Part shown: positions 46,352-55,374 of the stretch, piece by piece
Numbering within the stretch: the first letter of the stretch is position 1
Layout of the letters: each line of letters begins with the position of its first letter
Origin: Vibrio gallicus
Lineage (GTDB): Bacteria; Pseudomonadota; Gammaproteobacteria; Enterobacterales; Vibrionaceae
DNA: 64,000 nucleotides
NCBI RefSeq assembly: GCF_024346875.1
Contig: NZ_AP024872.1
Coordinates: 806,001-870,000 of the forward strand
Reading direction: 5' to 3'
Position numbers and translations under genes: made by a program
Notes under the pieces: generated by a model
What the model saw: only the letters and a program-made list of their open reading frames with translations
Told to the model about the DNA's origin: nothing
Database searches by the model: none

Positions 46352-48190
46352 TTACTTCGAATCAGGTTTAAACAAAGTCATTGCATGCTCTAAATCTGGT
46401 TTATCTAGTATATAGTTTGAATCGTGATTAATACCAACCTCCAATGATTTTGCCGCCGCTAATAACTGCGGCTCGGCTAAATGCAAACCAATAAATTTAA
46501 TACTAATTGGTCTGCTATTATATTCACCATATGGAATAGTTAATGCTGGGTAACCAGCAGGAGCATAAACACCATCATATGAACCGTAGCTAGTTGCTAA
46601 TACATCAATATTGTTTTTATGGTAGAAGTTGAGCATATTTTTACGGGCTGTCGCTTGACGATATTGATGGCCTTTTTGACATTCGTTACGAGATAGCGGG
46701 CTATGTACTGACTTGATCAACCAATCTTGACCATAGGCAATCCTTGCGGTCGGATTTTCATTGTTATACGCAATAATTGCATCTAAATCAGGAAATGGTG
46801 CATCGCTGCCTAAGCTGGTTAAGAAATCATTAACTGAATCTCTAAACCCACAGGTAAGCACAGTTGCAAAGTTATAAGGTTCTTTTATTCGAGACCAGGT
46901 TCCATAATCATCACTTAGATTATTGGATAGATAAGAGACATATTTAACCTGCACACCACCTGCTTTTAATTGTTGATATAACGCTTGTTGGTCCGATGTT
47001 GGATCAAACTGAGTGTTATTATTTAAGCCCATTCTGGATTCCACCCCAACGATGACCTCATGGCGATAAGTCTCACTTAGCGCATCAAAATAATCACGTC
47101 CAATCGCTGCTTGGTTTTCATCTGCATAGGTGTCGGTTGGGTCTATCTTAGCCATAACATCTAAGGTTGTGGCGAGATCATTAATGGTATGAGTCATAAT
47201 CCCCATAGAATCTTGCGCTGCATCAAGGGGGATCACGTAGTCTCGGCTAATCAAACCGCGTGTGGTTTTTAAACCAATCACGCCATTAACTTCTGATGGT
47301 GCAATTACTGACCCCGAAGTTTCCGAGCCAATAGCAAAGCCAACTAAGTCAGCTGAGGTTGCCACAGCTGACCCGGCACTTGAGCCCATAGTAGTAAATA
47401 AGCCGTATGGGTTATGAGTTTGCCCACCATTATTTGAAAAACCATTAGCCGCGCGTGTATCAGTAAAGTTCGCCCACTCACCCTGGTTTAACTTCCCAAG
47501 AACAATGGCACCTTTTTCTCGCAATCGTTGTACCAAAAACGCATCTCTTGAAGGATGCCATGCAAGCATTGCAGCAGCGCCGGTTGCGGTATGCATTTTA
47601 TCATGGGTTGCAATATTGTCTTTAAGACCAACGGGTATACCGAGTAAGCTTAAATCCCCCTGTCCTTGCTCAGCACGTAGCTTATCACTGGCAATCGCAT
47701 CTGAGATAATATCTGGATTAAACTCAATAATAGAGTTGAGGCCATCTACATCATACTTACCTGCTCTATATAGGTAAAACTTCACCAACTCTACAGAGGA
47801 CAGTTGCTTGTTGTTCATTAACTCTTGCAACTGTGGAATGCTTTTCCCAATAATCAACGGTTTATCTAGTTGGTATTGCGAATCATCATAATCGGCTAGC
47901 TGATCTTTAAATTGTGCAAAGTTACGATATAGCTTGCCGCAATAATTACTCGGTTCCTGAACTAATACCCCCTCTTCAGTAGGATGCAAATGGGGGCTAT
48001 ATTGGTCATTATTACAGGTTGTTCCTACAAGGTTAGCTATAGTAGTTAATGATTGAGGCGTGCTTATATCTGATGAAACTTCACTTGTTTTAGGCTCATT
48101 TTTTGTTTCATCGATAGGATTGTCTTTAGTATTACACCCTGAAATTAAAAGTGATGAAAATACGATCCCTGTGATTATTTTTTGATTCAT
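46352..48190 (-). CDS. amidase-signature family lipoprotein
   Basis: This 612-residue lipoprotein (lipobox LISGC, Cys19) combines a spacer of about 80 residues with an amidase domain having Lys in VGLKDNIATHDKMH, cis-Ser in TMGSSAGSA and nucleophile Ser in ETSGSVIAPSE. Like the cytoplasmic amidase at 16049-17818 it shares the N-terminal block RNFAQFKDQL and the NSIIEFNPD stretch, and it aligns through the whole domain. The two are paralogues in different compartments. Its location on the membrane suggests an extracytoplasmic amide substrate. A shared terminator with yegD follows it. Confidence 0.9.
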   Translation of the reverse strand: MNQKIITGIVFSSLLISGCNTKDNPIDETKNEPKTSEVSSDISTPQSLTTIANLVGTTCNNDQYSPHLHPTEEGVLVQEPSNYCGKLYRNFAQFKDQLADYDDSQYQLDKPLIIGKSIPQLQELMNNKQLSSVELVKFYLYRAGKYDVDGLNSIIEFNPDIISDAIASDKLRAEQGQGDLSLLGIPVGLKDNIATHDKMHTATGAAAMLAWHPSRDAFLVQRLREKGAIVLGKLNQGEWANFTDTRAANGFSNNGGQTHNPYGLFTTMGSSAGSAVATSADLVGFAIGSETSGSVIAPSEVNGVIGLKTTRGLISRDYVIPLDAAQDSMGIMTHTINDLATTLDVMAKIDPTDTYADENQAAIGRDYFDALSETYRHEVIVGVESRMGLNNNTQFDPTSDQQALYQQLKAGGVQVKYVSYLSNNLSDDYGTWSRIKEPYNFATVLTCGFRDSVNDFLTSLGSDAPFPDLDAIIAYNNENPTARIAYGQDWLIKSVHSPLSRNECQKGHQYRQATARKNMLNFYHKNNIDVLATSYGSYDGVYAPAGYPALTIPYGEYNSRPISIKFIGLHLAEPQLLAAAKSLEVGINHDSNYILDKPDLEHAMTLFKPDSK

Positions 48191-48505
48191 TGCTTATTCC
48201 TTTTTTTGAATGAAAAGTACAAAGCAAAACTTATGCCAACTTTAAAACCGCCATATATAAGCGATTCACCTAGGTTAACAGTATGATTTATTATTTTTTT
48301 GCACTGCGATGGATATATATCGCACTGTAATGGGGAATAATTAAATTAGATATTAACAACACCACAATAGCCTCCAAAAATGGAAAGTATGTTTGATGAA
48401 ATGCATGGGTTATTAATTTAATTTTGAGAGCCAACGTACTTTTTAAAAATTAATCATCCGTTACGATTTTCTGTTCACATAACTTATGTGATAAAGGGAC
48501 ATATC
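48191..48505. promoter_or_regulatory. gene-free interval with inverted repeat upstream of the SdpI-family gene
   Basis: This 315-bp gap separates the amidase and SdpI-family genes, which diverge. TGCGAT (48305-48310) and ATCGCA (48319-48324) form a 6-bp inverted repeat, flanked by direct GCACTG repeats at 48301 and about 48322. It could be an operator, but no regulator gene is adjacent. Confidence 0.45.
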
Positions 48506-49144
48506 ATGATTAGAAATATAAGCTGCTTATTTATACTTGTTGTTATGTTGGCGATAAGTGCATACGCATACAACATTATTCCTGACTCAATAGCGATGCA
48601 ATACTCAATGGATGGCATAGGCTATCAATTCCTTAATAAAAATATCGCTGTATTATATTACCCAGCAATTTATGCAGTAGTAATACTAATCACTTTGTTT
48701 TTCCATAAGAAATCACCAAAACAATTTGAAATAAAAAATAGTACTAATGCGATAAAAGAGGTCATTATTGCAGCGGGTATATTGATGCTAGCTTTTCATT
48801 ACTGCCGTTTGGTTAACTATGAGAATAGCGGCTCAAACCTCGCTATCATCTCCTATTCACTAGCATTGTTCATTATGATAATCGGACACTCTATGAAGAA
48901 TATAGGTCCTAATTTCATGGTTGGCTACAGACTACCGTGGACGCTAGCAGATGCCGATAATTGGCGTTCAACTCATAAATTGGCTAACAATGTAAACCTA
49001 CTTCTGGGTGGCACATTAATAATAGCAACCGCTATCCACCCTAGCGTTAATGCTGTGATTATATTCTTAGTATTCTCTGTATTGATACCATCTGCATATT
49101 CGTTTTATCTGTTTCATACAAATAGCAGTGGTAAAATGAGATAA
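48506..49144 (+). CDS. SdpI/DUF1648 family membrane protein
   Basis: This 212-residue inner-membrane protein has about six helices. The first region (MIRNISCLFILVVML) fits DUF1648, and the later GPNFMVGYRLPWTLADADNWRSTHKLANN block is typical of SdpI, the immunity protein against the Bacillus SdpC toxin. In most Gram-negative bacteria no linked toxin is known, and none is seen here. The ATG at 48506 has AAAGGGA upstream. The earlier start at 48488 is unlikely. Confidence 0.85.
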   Translation: MIRNISCLFILVVMLAISAYAYNIIPDSIAMQYSMDGIGYQFLNKNIAVLYYPAIYAVVILITLFFHKKSPKQFEIKNSTNAIKEVIIAAGILMLAFHYCRLVNYENSGSNLAIISYSLALFIMIIGHSMKNIGPNFMVGYRLPWTLADADNWRSTHKLANNVNLLLGGTLIIATAIHPSVNAVIIFLVFSVLIPSAYSFYLFHTNSSGKMR

Positions 49145-49199
49145 ATGCAAGGGGGTTGTAGCCCCTTGCACTAGGTGACTTGCAACAAGATTGGTATAT

Positions 49200-49234
49200 A
49201 AGGCTACGCCTATGGTGAGCGTAGCCTTTGTATT
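49200..49234 (+). terminator. probable intrinsic terminator
   Basis: Stem AAGGCTACGC / GCGTAGCCTT (loop 9 nt) is followed by TGTATT. The T-run is short. A second stem, TGCAAGGGG with GCCCCTTGCA, lies just before it (49146-49170). Confidence 0.65.
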
Positions 49235-49241
49235 AGCGCGG

Positions 49242-49742
49242 CTACTGATTGGTTTTAATCCTTGCCATATGGTAAACACTCACAAACTCACCATCTCTAA
49301 ACGCATACGCCTCAGATTCGCCTTCAATCTCAAATCCAAACTTACTGTACAGACCTAGCGCAGGTTTATTATCTACAAACACCGTCATTTCCAATCTCAA
49401 CAGATTGAGCCAATTATCCGCAAGGTCTATCATGGTTCGTAGTAATGCACTTCCCACCCCTTGACCTAAGAACGCATCTTTTACTGCCATTCCAAACCAA
49501 GCGACATGCCTTCTTCTTGGGTTAGTGCACACCTCCATCCCAAGATTACCTACAATTTCACCATCAATTTCTGCAACATAAATATAGAAATTATCAGGGA
49601 TATCAGAAACACGTTTTTGCCAAAGTTCCAGCGGAGGGTTTGGAAGTTGCAAGGTGCCAGAATAGGCATTCTCTCCGGAAAAAATATCCGCAATACCTTG
49701 TGCGTCTTTTGCTTGTACGCGACGAATTGTAATTCCTGTCAT
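49242..49742 (-). CDS. aaaT: GNAT acetyltransferase, AaaT/YhhY type
   Basis: This 166-residue GNAT enzyme aligns well with E. coli YhhY (AaaT), which acetylates L-amino acids: NTLQ.P.P matches GTLQLPNPP, and the acetyl-CoA site is FLGQGVGSALL with LRLEMTVFVDNKPALGLYSKFGF. The C-terminus (RDGEFVSVYHMARIK) also matches. Activity on a particular amino acid cannot be read from sequence. Confidence 0.88.
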   Translation of the reverse strand: MTGITIRRVQAKDAQGIADIFSGENAYSGTLQLPNPPLELWQKRVSDIPDNFYIYVAEIDGEIVGNLGMEVCTNPRRRHVAWFGMAVKDAFLGQGVGSALLRTMIDLADNWLNLLRLEMTVFVDNKPALGLYSKFGFEIEGESEAYAFRDGEFVSVYHMARIKTNQ

Positions 49743-49811
49743 TTTCGCTTTTCTATCTATTACTGCCTTTCTATACCACTAAAAGTAACACGGATTCAAT
49801 GCACTCCCAAA

Positions 49812-50819
49812 TCACGTGCTGCGTCTGCGCAACCACACCAGTACTCCAAATCCGAATAGGCTAAACAATCCAACTGCACCACCAGTATCGTCATCAGAGA
49901 TCCCATTGTCTTCATCACTTGGGACAAAGTTATCTCGGTTGCTTTGAGTGACCACTATTTTAGGAAGTTCTTGACCGGTAAGGACACGGTTTATCCAAGT
50001 AGAGTATTCAGCGACTTCAGTATAAGCCGATGAATAGTCAGCATTAGGGTCGCCACATAACGAGGGTCCAAAGCTGGTGATTCCTACTTGGATATATTCA
50101 CCACCGCGATTCCAATATAAAGGGCCACCCGAGTCACCACCACAGGTGGAATTACGCAATGATGATTGAAAATCGACTTCACCTTGTAAACATAATTGAC
50201 GACTCCCGATATCAGCCGAGCGGCAACTGCTATTGGATAATAGAGTCTGTATCACACCTTGCAAGGTATTGGTGGTATCCGAGCTATCTGTAGTAAAGCC
50301 ATGTCCAATGGTAAACATCTCAATGCCAGCAACATTGTATGAGATGATATCTGAAGGAGTTGCTAAAGTAACATGCGCACTAGGGGGCACTGATAATGGC
50401 TGTTCCAGTTTAATAATCGCAATATCATCAGGCCAACTTAACGCCTCACTATCTACAAACCCATCCGGATAGTAGAACTCACTGGCTCGAACCAGCTCTG
50501 CGCCTTCCTGTAATACTTGCCGCTCGTTTTGTACCTGAGGGGCGACAGATGTGTAGGTATAGTAATAGCTATCACCCTCAACACAATGGGCCGCAGTCAA
50601 CACATGGTAAGCATCTAAAATCGTAGCACCACAATAATTCTGATACAGGCCACTGGTATCAAGCTGATCAAAATAGAGGCTAGAAAATGAAGGGAAGTCT
50701 TCAATCGAAACGTTGATACCATTGACTATATAGGTTGAATTACCACCCGAATTAGCCACAGCGCCACCACTGGCTAAACAGCCTATTAGACAAGATATTA
50801 CGGACAGTGCTCTAGGCAT
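49812..50819 (-). CDS. trypsin-like serine protease, GlyGly-CTERM anchored
   Basis: This secreted S1 protease of 335 residues (start at 50819, AAGGAG 6 nt upstream) has a signal peptide, the mature N-terminus IVNG, and the triad in LTAAHC, WPDDIAIIKL and CGGDSGGPLYW. A GlyGly-CTERM tail (GGAVGLFSLFGFGVLVW, then RRR) indicates type II secretion and rhombosortase processing. It is related to the Ves proteases of V. cholerae. The residue before IVNG is Tyr, not Arg or Lys, so trypsin-like self-activation at that bond is not expected. Confidence 0.9.
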   Translation of the reverse strand: MPRALSVISCLIGCLASGGAVANSGGNSTYIVNGINVSIEDFPSFSSLYFDQLDTSGLYQNYCGATILDAYHVLTAAHCVEGDSYYYTYTSVAPQVQNERQVLQEGAELVRASEFYYPDGFVDSEALSWPDDIAIIKLEQPLSVPPSAHVTLATPSDIISYNVAGIEMFTIGHGFTTDSSDTTNTLQGVIQTLLSNSSCRSADIGSRQLCLQGEVDFQSSLRNSTCGGDSGGPLYWNRGGEYIQVGITSFGPSLCGDPNADYSSAYTEVAEYSTWINRVLTGQELPKIVVTQSNRDNFVPSDEDNGISDDDTGGAVGLFSLFGFGVLVWLRRRST

Positions 50820-50949
50820 ACCCCACTCCTTTGAAAGCAAACTGATCGCATGAAATTATTACTTTTACGTAACAACTATCATATAAGTTTAGTCGGTAAA
50901 TCCATTACCTATGCCTAATATACCTGTTATCGAGTGGTTTTCTCCAGCT

Positions 50950-51125
50950 TATTTGTAACAAACATGTAACCAAAGGCTGAGTGCTGGGTTCTGGGTGCTA
51001 TCCCGTCGATTCACCGATTCCCCCTCCATCATCTTTAAACTCCGAGTAACTAAAGACCCCGGCTTAAAACACTACCGGGGTGACGGCAAGAACGCTTCTA
51101 GTTCCGAGTACCTAGGGCCTTAATT
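50950..51125. repeat. probable dispersed intergenic repeat
   Basis: This stretch has short internal repeats (CTGGGTTCTGGG, and TCCGAGTA at 51041 and 51103) and a 7-bp hairpin ACCCCGG / CCGGGGT (51056-51081). The 'CTAGTTCCGAGTACCTAGGG' style of sequence recurs in Vibrio intergenic regions, as I recall, but I cannot search for copies. No gene is present from 50820 to 51194. Confidence 0.4.
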
Positions 51126-51138
51126 CCCCCTTCTTCCC

Positions 51139-51172
51139 AAAAAAAATGCACGCTAAATAGCGTGCATTTTTT
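51139..51172 (-). terminator. intrinsic terminator after yeiP
   Basis: Stem AAAATGCACGCT / AGCGTGCATTTT (loop 4 nt), flanked by A and T runs, lies just after the yeiP stop. It can act for either strand. Confidence 0.93.
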
Positions 51173-51194
51173 AAAATACCGAACAGTAATAAAA

Positions 51195-51767
51195 TTACTT
51201 GTCAGCGCGTCCCATGAAAGACTTATCAGTAGTGTTGATGCGAATTTTCTCGCCACCAGCAATGTATTCTGGTACTTGAACTGTAAGACCTGTGGTTAAG
51301 GTTGCAGGCTTAGTGCGCGCACTTGCAGAAGCACCTTTGATTGAAGGGTCAGTCTCTACTATCTCAAGCTCAACCACTGCTGGTAGCTCTAGAGCAACTG
51401 GGTTTCCGTCAACACAAAGTACCAACAGACCTTGGGTATCTTCATTGATGAACTGCAACTCTTCTTCAATTGCTTCTTTGTTGAAGTTGTACGGTGTGTA
51501 GTCTTCGTTATCCATGAACACATACTCATCACCGTCAATATAAGAGAACATTGAAGGGTGACGACTGAAATCAGCTAGGCTAATCATCTCATCCGCTTTA
51601 AAGCTTTCGTCTGCTTTAGCACCAGTTGCTACATCATACATACGCATACGGTATAGACTTGCTCCAGCACGACCACTTGGTGTTAGCTTATTAATTTCTT
51701 TTACAAAATAGACTTTGCCGTTGTGCTCAATCGCAGCACTTTTTTTGATTTCACTTGCCTTTGGCAT
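51195..51767 (-). CDS. yeiP: EfpL (YeiP), elongation factor P-like protein
   Basis: This three-domain beta protein of 190 residues is an EF-P paralogue that helps ribosomes through Pro-rich sequences. The tip of domain I has Arg33 in [13 protein letters not shown], where EF-P has a modified Lys. The rest matches YeiP well: [19 protein letters not shown], then [18 protein letters not shown]. It is a single-gene unit. Confidence 0.95.
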   Translation of the reverse strand: MPKASEIKKSAAIEHNGKVYFVKEINKLTPSGRAGASLYRMRMYDVATGAKADESFKADEMISLADFSRHPSMFSYIDGDEYVFMDNEDYTPYNFNKEAIEEELQFINEDTQGLLVLCVDGNPVALELPAVVELEIVETDPSIKGASASARTKPATLTTGLTVQVPEYIAGGEKIRINTTDKSFMGRADK

Positions 51768-51839
51768 CTGAACGTTCCTAACTCAATACAATGTAAGGCC
51801 TTATTATACCCAACTCATTTGTAGATGCTATGTCACATC

Positions 51840-52931
51840 TTACGCTTCGTGATGACGACTAAAACGATCTGACGCAAAGCTTGCCATTTGAGGTGCTAAT
51901 ATGACAACCAACAGCAATCTAACGATCTGCATACTCATCACAAACCCTAGATTCACCTCACCACGACTAGCCAGTGCGATTGCCGTAACCACGTTTAGCC
52001 CACCCGGAGTTGTCGCAAGATAAGCGGTAAGGGGTGTTACATGAAACCAAAACACGAGTATTGCAGCAACAGCACCACACAACACGATTAAGGCTGATAT
52101 CGACAATAGTATTTTAGGCAGAGCGAATAAGGCTTGCTTAACGATAACTTTATCAAACCTCATGCCTATGCTGACACCAAGCACCAGATAACAAATATCT
52201 AGTAACCAAGTTGGGATCTGTAGCACCAGAGACCCAGTGTTAACACACAATGCGCTCACAAATATTGAAACCAAAAAACACCCCGCCGGTAGACGAGATT
52301 TTACACCAATAAATGTGGCTATGCCTATAACGAACAAGGTTTCCACTACACTCAGTAAGGAGTAGTTATCAAGCCAATGTTGAAGGTGGGTAGTTTGATC
52401 AATGTTCGGTGCTAAAGATAAGAAATGCGCAACTGCTGCTGCCAGTAAACTTACCATCACTACCCTAAGGTATTGCATAAAAGCCACAAGGCTTGGATCG
52501 TTTCCATAGGATTCGGCCATAAGCACCATTGCCGATGCGCCTCCTGGAGCGCATCCCCAAATAGCAGTGCTACCAGGCAGTATACGCAGTCGAGCTAAGC
52601 CATACCCCATACCTTGGCATGCTATCAACACCAATAGTGCCACTCCCACAAACACCCACCATTTTGATAGATAGGGTAATAGGATCGTCAGATTCAGCAC
52701 TTTACCCGCCATTATTCCAATAACTGACTGCACTAGATAAATAGAGGATTTAGGGGTTTTAACACGCCATTTGTTAAAGCTAAAGAATATAGCGGCCAAC
52801 ATCGGCCCCAGCAGGGTTGCAGCAGGTAGGTGTAATGAATCCAACAATACACCCACACACAAGCAGATTAGGTAAATCATTACCACGCGAAAAGAGAACA
52901 TATATAGTGGCTTCTTTATTCTGACGTTCAT
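51840..52931 (-). CDS. AbrB-family inner-membrane protein
   Basis: This 363-residue multi-helix protein consists of two repeats of a hydrophobic domain (about 25-150 and 195-345). It shows the family marks LPAATLLGPMLAA, GCAPGGASAMVLMAE and TTPGGLNVVTAIALAS. The name refers to the AbrB membrane family (E. coli YbgN), not the Bacillus DNA-binding AbrB. Function is unclear. It is on its own and has a full frame. Confidence 0.87.
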   Translation of the reverse strand: MNVRIKKPLYMFSFRVVMIYLICLCVGVLLDSLHLPAATLLGPMLAAIFFSFNKWRVKTPKSSIYLVQSVIGIMAGKVLNLTILLPYLSKWWVFVGVALLVLIACQGMGYGLARLRILPGSTAIWGCAPGGASAMVLMAESYGNDPSLVAFMQYLRVVMVSLLAAAVAHFLSLAPNIDQTTHLQHWLDNYSLLSVVETLFVIGIATFIGVKSRLPAGCFLVSIFVSALCVNTGSLVLQIPTWLLDICYLVLGVSIGMRFDKVIVKQALFALPKILLSISALIVLCGAVAAILVFWFHVTPLTAYLATTPGGLNVVTAIALASRGEVNLGFVMSMQIVRLLLVVILAPQMASFASDRFSRHHEA

Positions 52932-52987
52932 TAGTGTTGATGTAATATCAACCTATACCTCACCAACTCATGGTAAGGTGAACCAAA

Positions 52988-53404
52988 TTAGAGCAGTTTC
53001 GACAATTTGAAATAGGCGACGTCAGATTTATAAAATCGTTCACCTTCGGGCTGTAACCCGAATCGGCTATAAAAACTCAGTGCGCTTTCTCTCCCATCAC
53101 ACCAAAATGATTTGGCGCCATTTTCGGATGCAAACTTCAGCATATGGTTCAATAATTGGCTGCCGATACCTTGCCCTTGATAGTCGGAGTCAGTAGCAAA
53201 CTTGCGCAATCGAATAGCACGTCCATCCCAAAATAAAGACGCAACACACACCAAACGCGCATCGATAAATACCCCAAAATGCATCCCTTGTTCATCTTCA
53301 GGAACATGACAAAACTCTGGTGATTTATGAGGCCACAATACATGATGGCGAAGCCCTATAGTTTGTTGCCAACAGATCTGCTCAATAGCGACTAATTCCG
53401 TCAT
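52988..53404 (-). CDS. GNAT-family acetyltransferase
   Basis: This small acetyltransferase of 138 residues has the acetyl-CoA loop DYQGQGIGSQLL and a C-terminal FYSRFGLQPEGERF. Its opening (ICWQQTIGLRHHVLWPHKSPE) is typical of several uncharacterised GNAT proteins. I chose the ATG at 53404 (GGGGA upstream). The ATG at 53416 is also possible. The substrate is unknown. Confidence 0.85.
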   Translation of the reverse strand: MTELVAIEQICWQQTIGLRHHVLWPHKSPEFCHVPEDEQGMHFGVFIDARLVCVASLFWDGRAIRLRKFATDSDYQGQGIGSQLLNHMLKFASENGAKSFWCDGRESALSFYSRFGLQPEGERFYKSDVAYFKLSKLL

Positions 53405-53832
53405 CTCATTCCCCATCTATTTACTCGAAATCACTACGCGATACTCAACCACACGCACTTGCAGTGCAAGAAACGCCTACAAATTCGGCGAGATAAATAT
53501 CATACCTCTTAATTAATCGTCATATGAATAGTGGAAGCTCAGATTGCTCAATAACCCTTCAACGCCTCAACCCTTGATAACGTTCAGTTTTCATTGATAA
53601 AAGGTCGACCATACACTCAAGAGCAACCCTGCATCGCTATGCGTGTAGGTGAATATTAATAGAGAGGCAGCCCACCCATTAATCGCTACAAAATCGAGCG
53701 ATACAATGCACATTGAGACATATGCAATCTTATCTTATCTCTCAGATCACTTGATTTTTTATCCACTAGGCATTACTTTCGGTGCTTGCTTTCGCCTTTT
53801 AACCGAGGCTTAAATTTAAGGAAACAAGCAAA
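53405..53832. promoter_or_regulatory. gene-free interval with the glnH-like promoter
   Basis: This 428-bp gap contains no gene. A single ArgR-like half site (TGAATATTAAT, 53650-53660) and a 6-bp inverted repeat ATCGCT / AGCGAT (53682-53702) are visible. A good ribosome site (AAGGAAA) precedes the glnH start. The regulatory assignment is weak. Confidence 0.4.
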
Positions 53833-54573
53833 ATGAAAAAGATTTCAATCATGTTTGCGATGCTTATTGCAGCAACCGCAACTAGTTCAGTAGCCTTTGC
53901 AAAAGGCCAAGTATATAAGATCGCAACCGATGCCGCGTTTGCACCTTTCTCTTTCAAGAAAGACGGCGCATATACAGGTATCGATGTAGAAGTACTTGAC
54001 GCTATCGCAAAAACCGAAGGCTTTGAATACCAACTAACTCCAATGAACTTCAATGGCATCATCCCTGGCGTAGTATCAGGTCAACTTGATGGCGCGATTG
54101 CGGGTATGACAATCACTGAGAAACGCGCTCAAGTTTTAGATTTCTCTGATGGTTACTATGAATCTGGTGTTATCCCAGTTGTTAAAGTAGATAGCAAAAT
54201 TGCTTCTAAAGCAGATCTAAAAGACAAGCGCTTTGCAGTTAAGAAAGGCACAACGTCTGCTGATTGGGCTAACTCAAACCGTAAAGCTCTAAACTCAAGC
54301 GTTCGTTACTTCGATGACTCAGCTTCTATGTTCCAAGAAGTTCTTAACGGCAATGCTGATGTAGCATTTGAAGACTACCCAGTAATCGCTTATAAGATTT
54401 CTCTAGACAAAACACCAACTCTAAAACTTGTTGGTGAAAAACTTAACTCAGCTAAATTTGGCTTTGGTGTTAAGAAAGGTCAGAACGCAGAGCTTCTTAA
54501 GATGTTCAACGAAGGCCTAGCTAAAATCAAAGCAAACGGTACTTACGAGAAAATTCTTAGCCAATACCAATAA
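53833..54573 (+). CDS. glnH: polar amino acid ABC transporter substrate-binding protein, GlnH-like
   Basis: This 246-residue periplasmic receptor has a signal peptide (about 1-23) and the type-II binding fold. It aligns with E. coli GlnH: IATDAAFAPFSFKK, MNFNGIIPGVVSGQLDGAIAGMTIT and LDFSDGYYESG, with Asp in VAFEDYP. The match is better to GlnH than to the arginine or histidine proteins, but arginine or general polar amino acids remain possible. It is first in the glnHPQ order, with a terminator before the permease. Confidence 0.82.
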   Translation: MKKISIMFAMLIAATATSSVAFAKGQVYKIATDAAFAPFSFKKDGAYTGIDVEVLDAIAKTEGFEYQLTPMNFNGIIPGVVSGQLDGAIAGMTITEKRAQVLDFSDGYYESGVIPVVKVDSKIASKADLKDKRFAVKKGTTSADWANSNRKALNSSVRYFDDSASMFQEVLNGNADVAFEDYPVIAYKISLDKTPTLKLVGEKLNSAKFGFGVKKGQNAELLKMFNEGLAKIKANGTYEKILSQYQ

Positions 54574-54607
54574 TATCAATACTTTAATCTAAGTATGATT
54601 TCACTCA

Positions 54608-54643
54608 GGAGGAGTTTATTTAATAGACTCCTTCTTTTTTTTC
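54608..54643 (+). terminator. intrinsic terminator between glnH and glnP
   Basis: Stem AGGAGT / ACTCCT with an internal A/T extension is followed by eight Ts. It lies 35 bp after the glnH stop, so it should reduce transcription into glnP and give excess binding protein. Confidence 0.8.
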
Positions 54644-54726
54644 TCAGTAACCTCAACAATATAGCCCTCCAAATACGGTCAGAGTTATCTCTAGCTGAGG
54701 TTGTATAGTGTTAAAAGGAAACTCAT

Positions 54727-55374
54727 ATGTTTGAGCTATTTATGGATAGCCTACCTGCCTTTCTTGATGGGATGCAAATAACGCTCATCATCACGGTATG
54801 TTCGTTATTCTTAGCAACTATCATTGGCCTAGTGCTTGGCCTAATTAATATTGGCAACAATACCTTCTTGCGTGTTATCGCTAAGGTATATATCGATATT
54901 GTTCGTGGTACTCCTCTTATTGTTCAGGCCTTTTTCCTATACTTCGGCATGACTGGTTACCTTGGTTTCCACATGACAGCTGAAGTTGCAGGTACCATTG
55001 TAATCAGTATTAACGCCGGCGCTTATATGGCCGAGATATTCCGTGGTGGTATTAAGGCAATTGATGTTGGTCAAATGGAAGCGGCACGTAGCCTTGGCCT
55101 TTCATACACTCAATCAATGATCAAAGTGGTTCTTCCACAGGCATTTCGCCATATGATCCCAGCGATCCTAAACCAGTTCATTATTTCATTGAAAGACACC
55201 TCAATTCTTACCGTTATCGGCGTAAACGAATTGACTCAATCAGGTCAGATTATTATATCTTCAACTTATCGTTCGTTTGAGGTTTGGACAATGGTAGGCA
55301 TCTTGTATTTTTCTCTTATCTTTATTTTAACCACTATCTTTAGACAAATTGAGGCACGATTAAGCAATGATTAA
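54727..55374 (+). CDS. glnP: amino acid ABC transporter permease, GlnP-like
   Basis: This 215-residue inner-membrane permease has about five helices and the EAA loop typical of polar amino acid permeases ([28 protein letters not shown]), preceded by [20 protein letters not shown]. The ribosome site AAAAGGAAA precedes it. Its last 8 bp overlap the ATPase gene, so translation is coupled. Confidence 0.9.
   Translation: MFELFMDSLPAFLDGMQITLIITVCSLFLATIIGLVLGLINIGNNTFLRVIAKVYIDIVRGTPLIVQAFFLYFGMTGYLGFHMTAEVAGTIVISINAGAYMAEIFRGGIKAIDVGQMEAARSLGLSYTQSMIKVVLPQAFRHMIPAILNQFIISLKDTSILTVIGVNELTQSGQIIISSTYRSFEVWTMVGILYFSLIFILTTIFRQIEARLSND

Noticed and set aside
48506-49144. Toxin-immunity pair around the SdpI-like protein
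   Set aside because: SdpI is an immunity protein in Bacillus, but no toxin precursor or SdpAB-like gene lies nearby, so I did not propose a pair.
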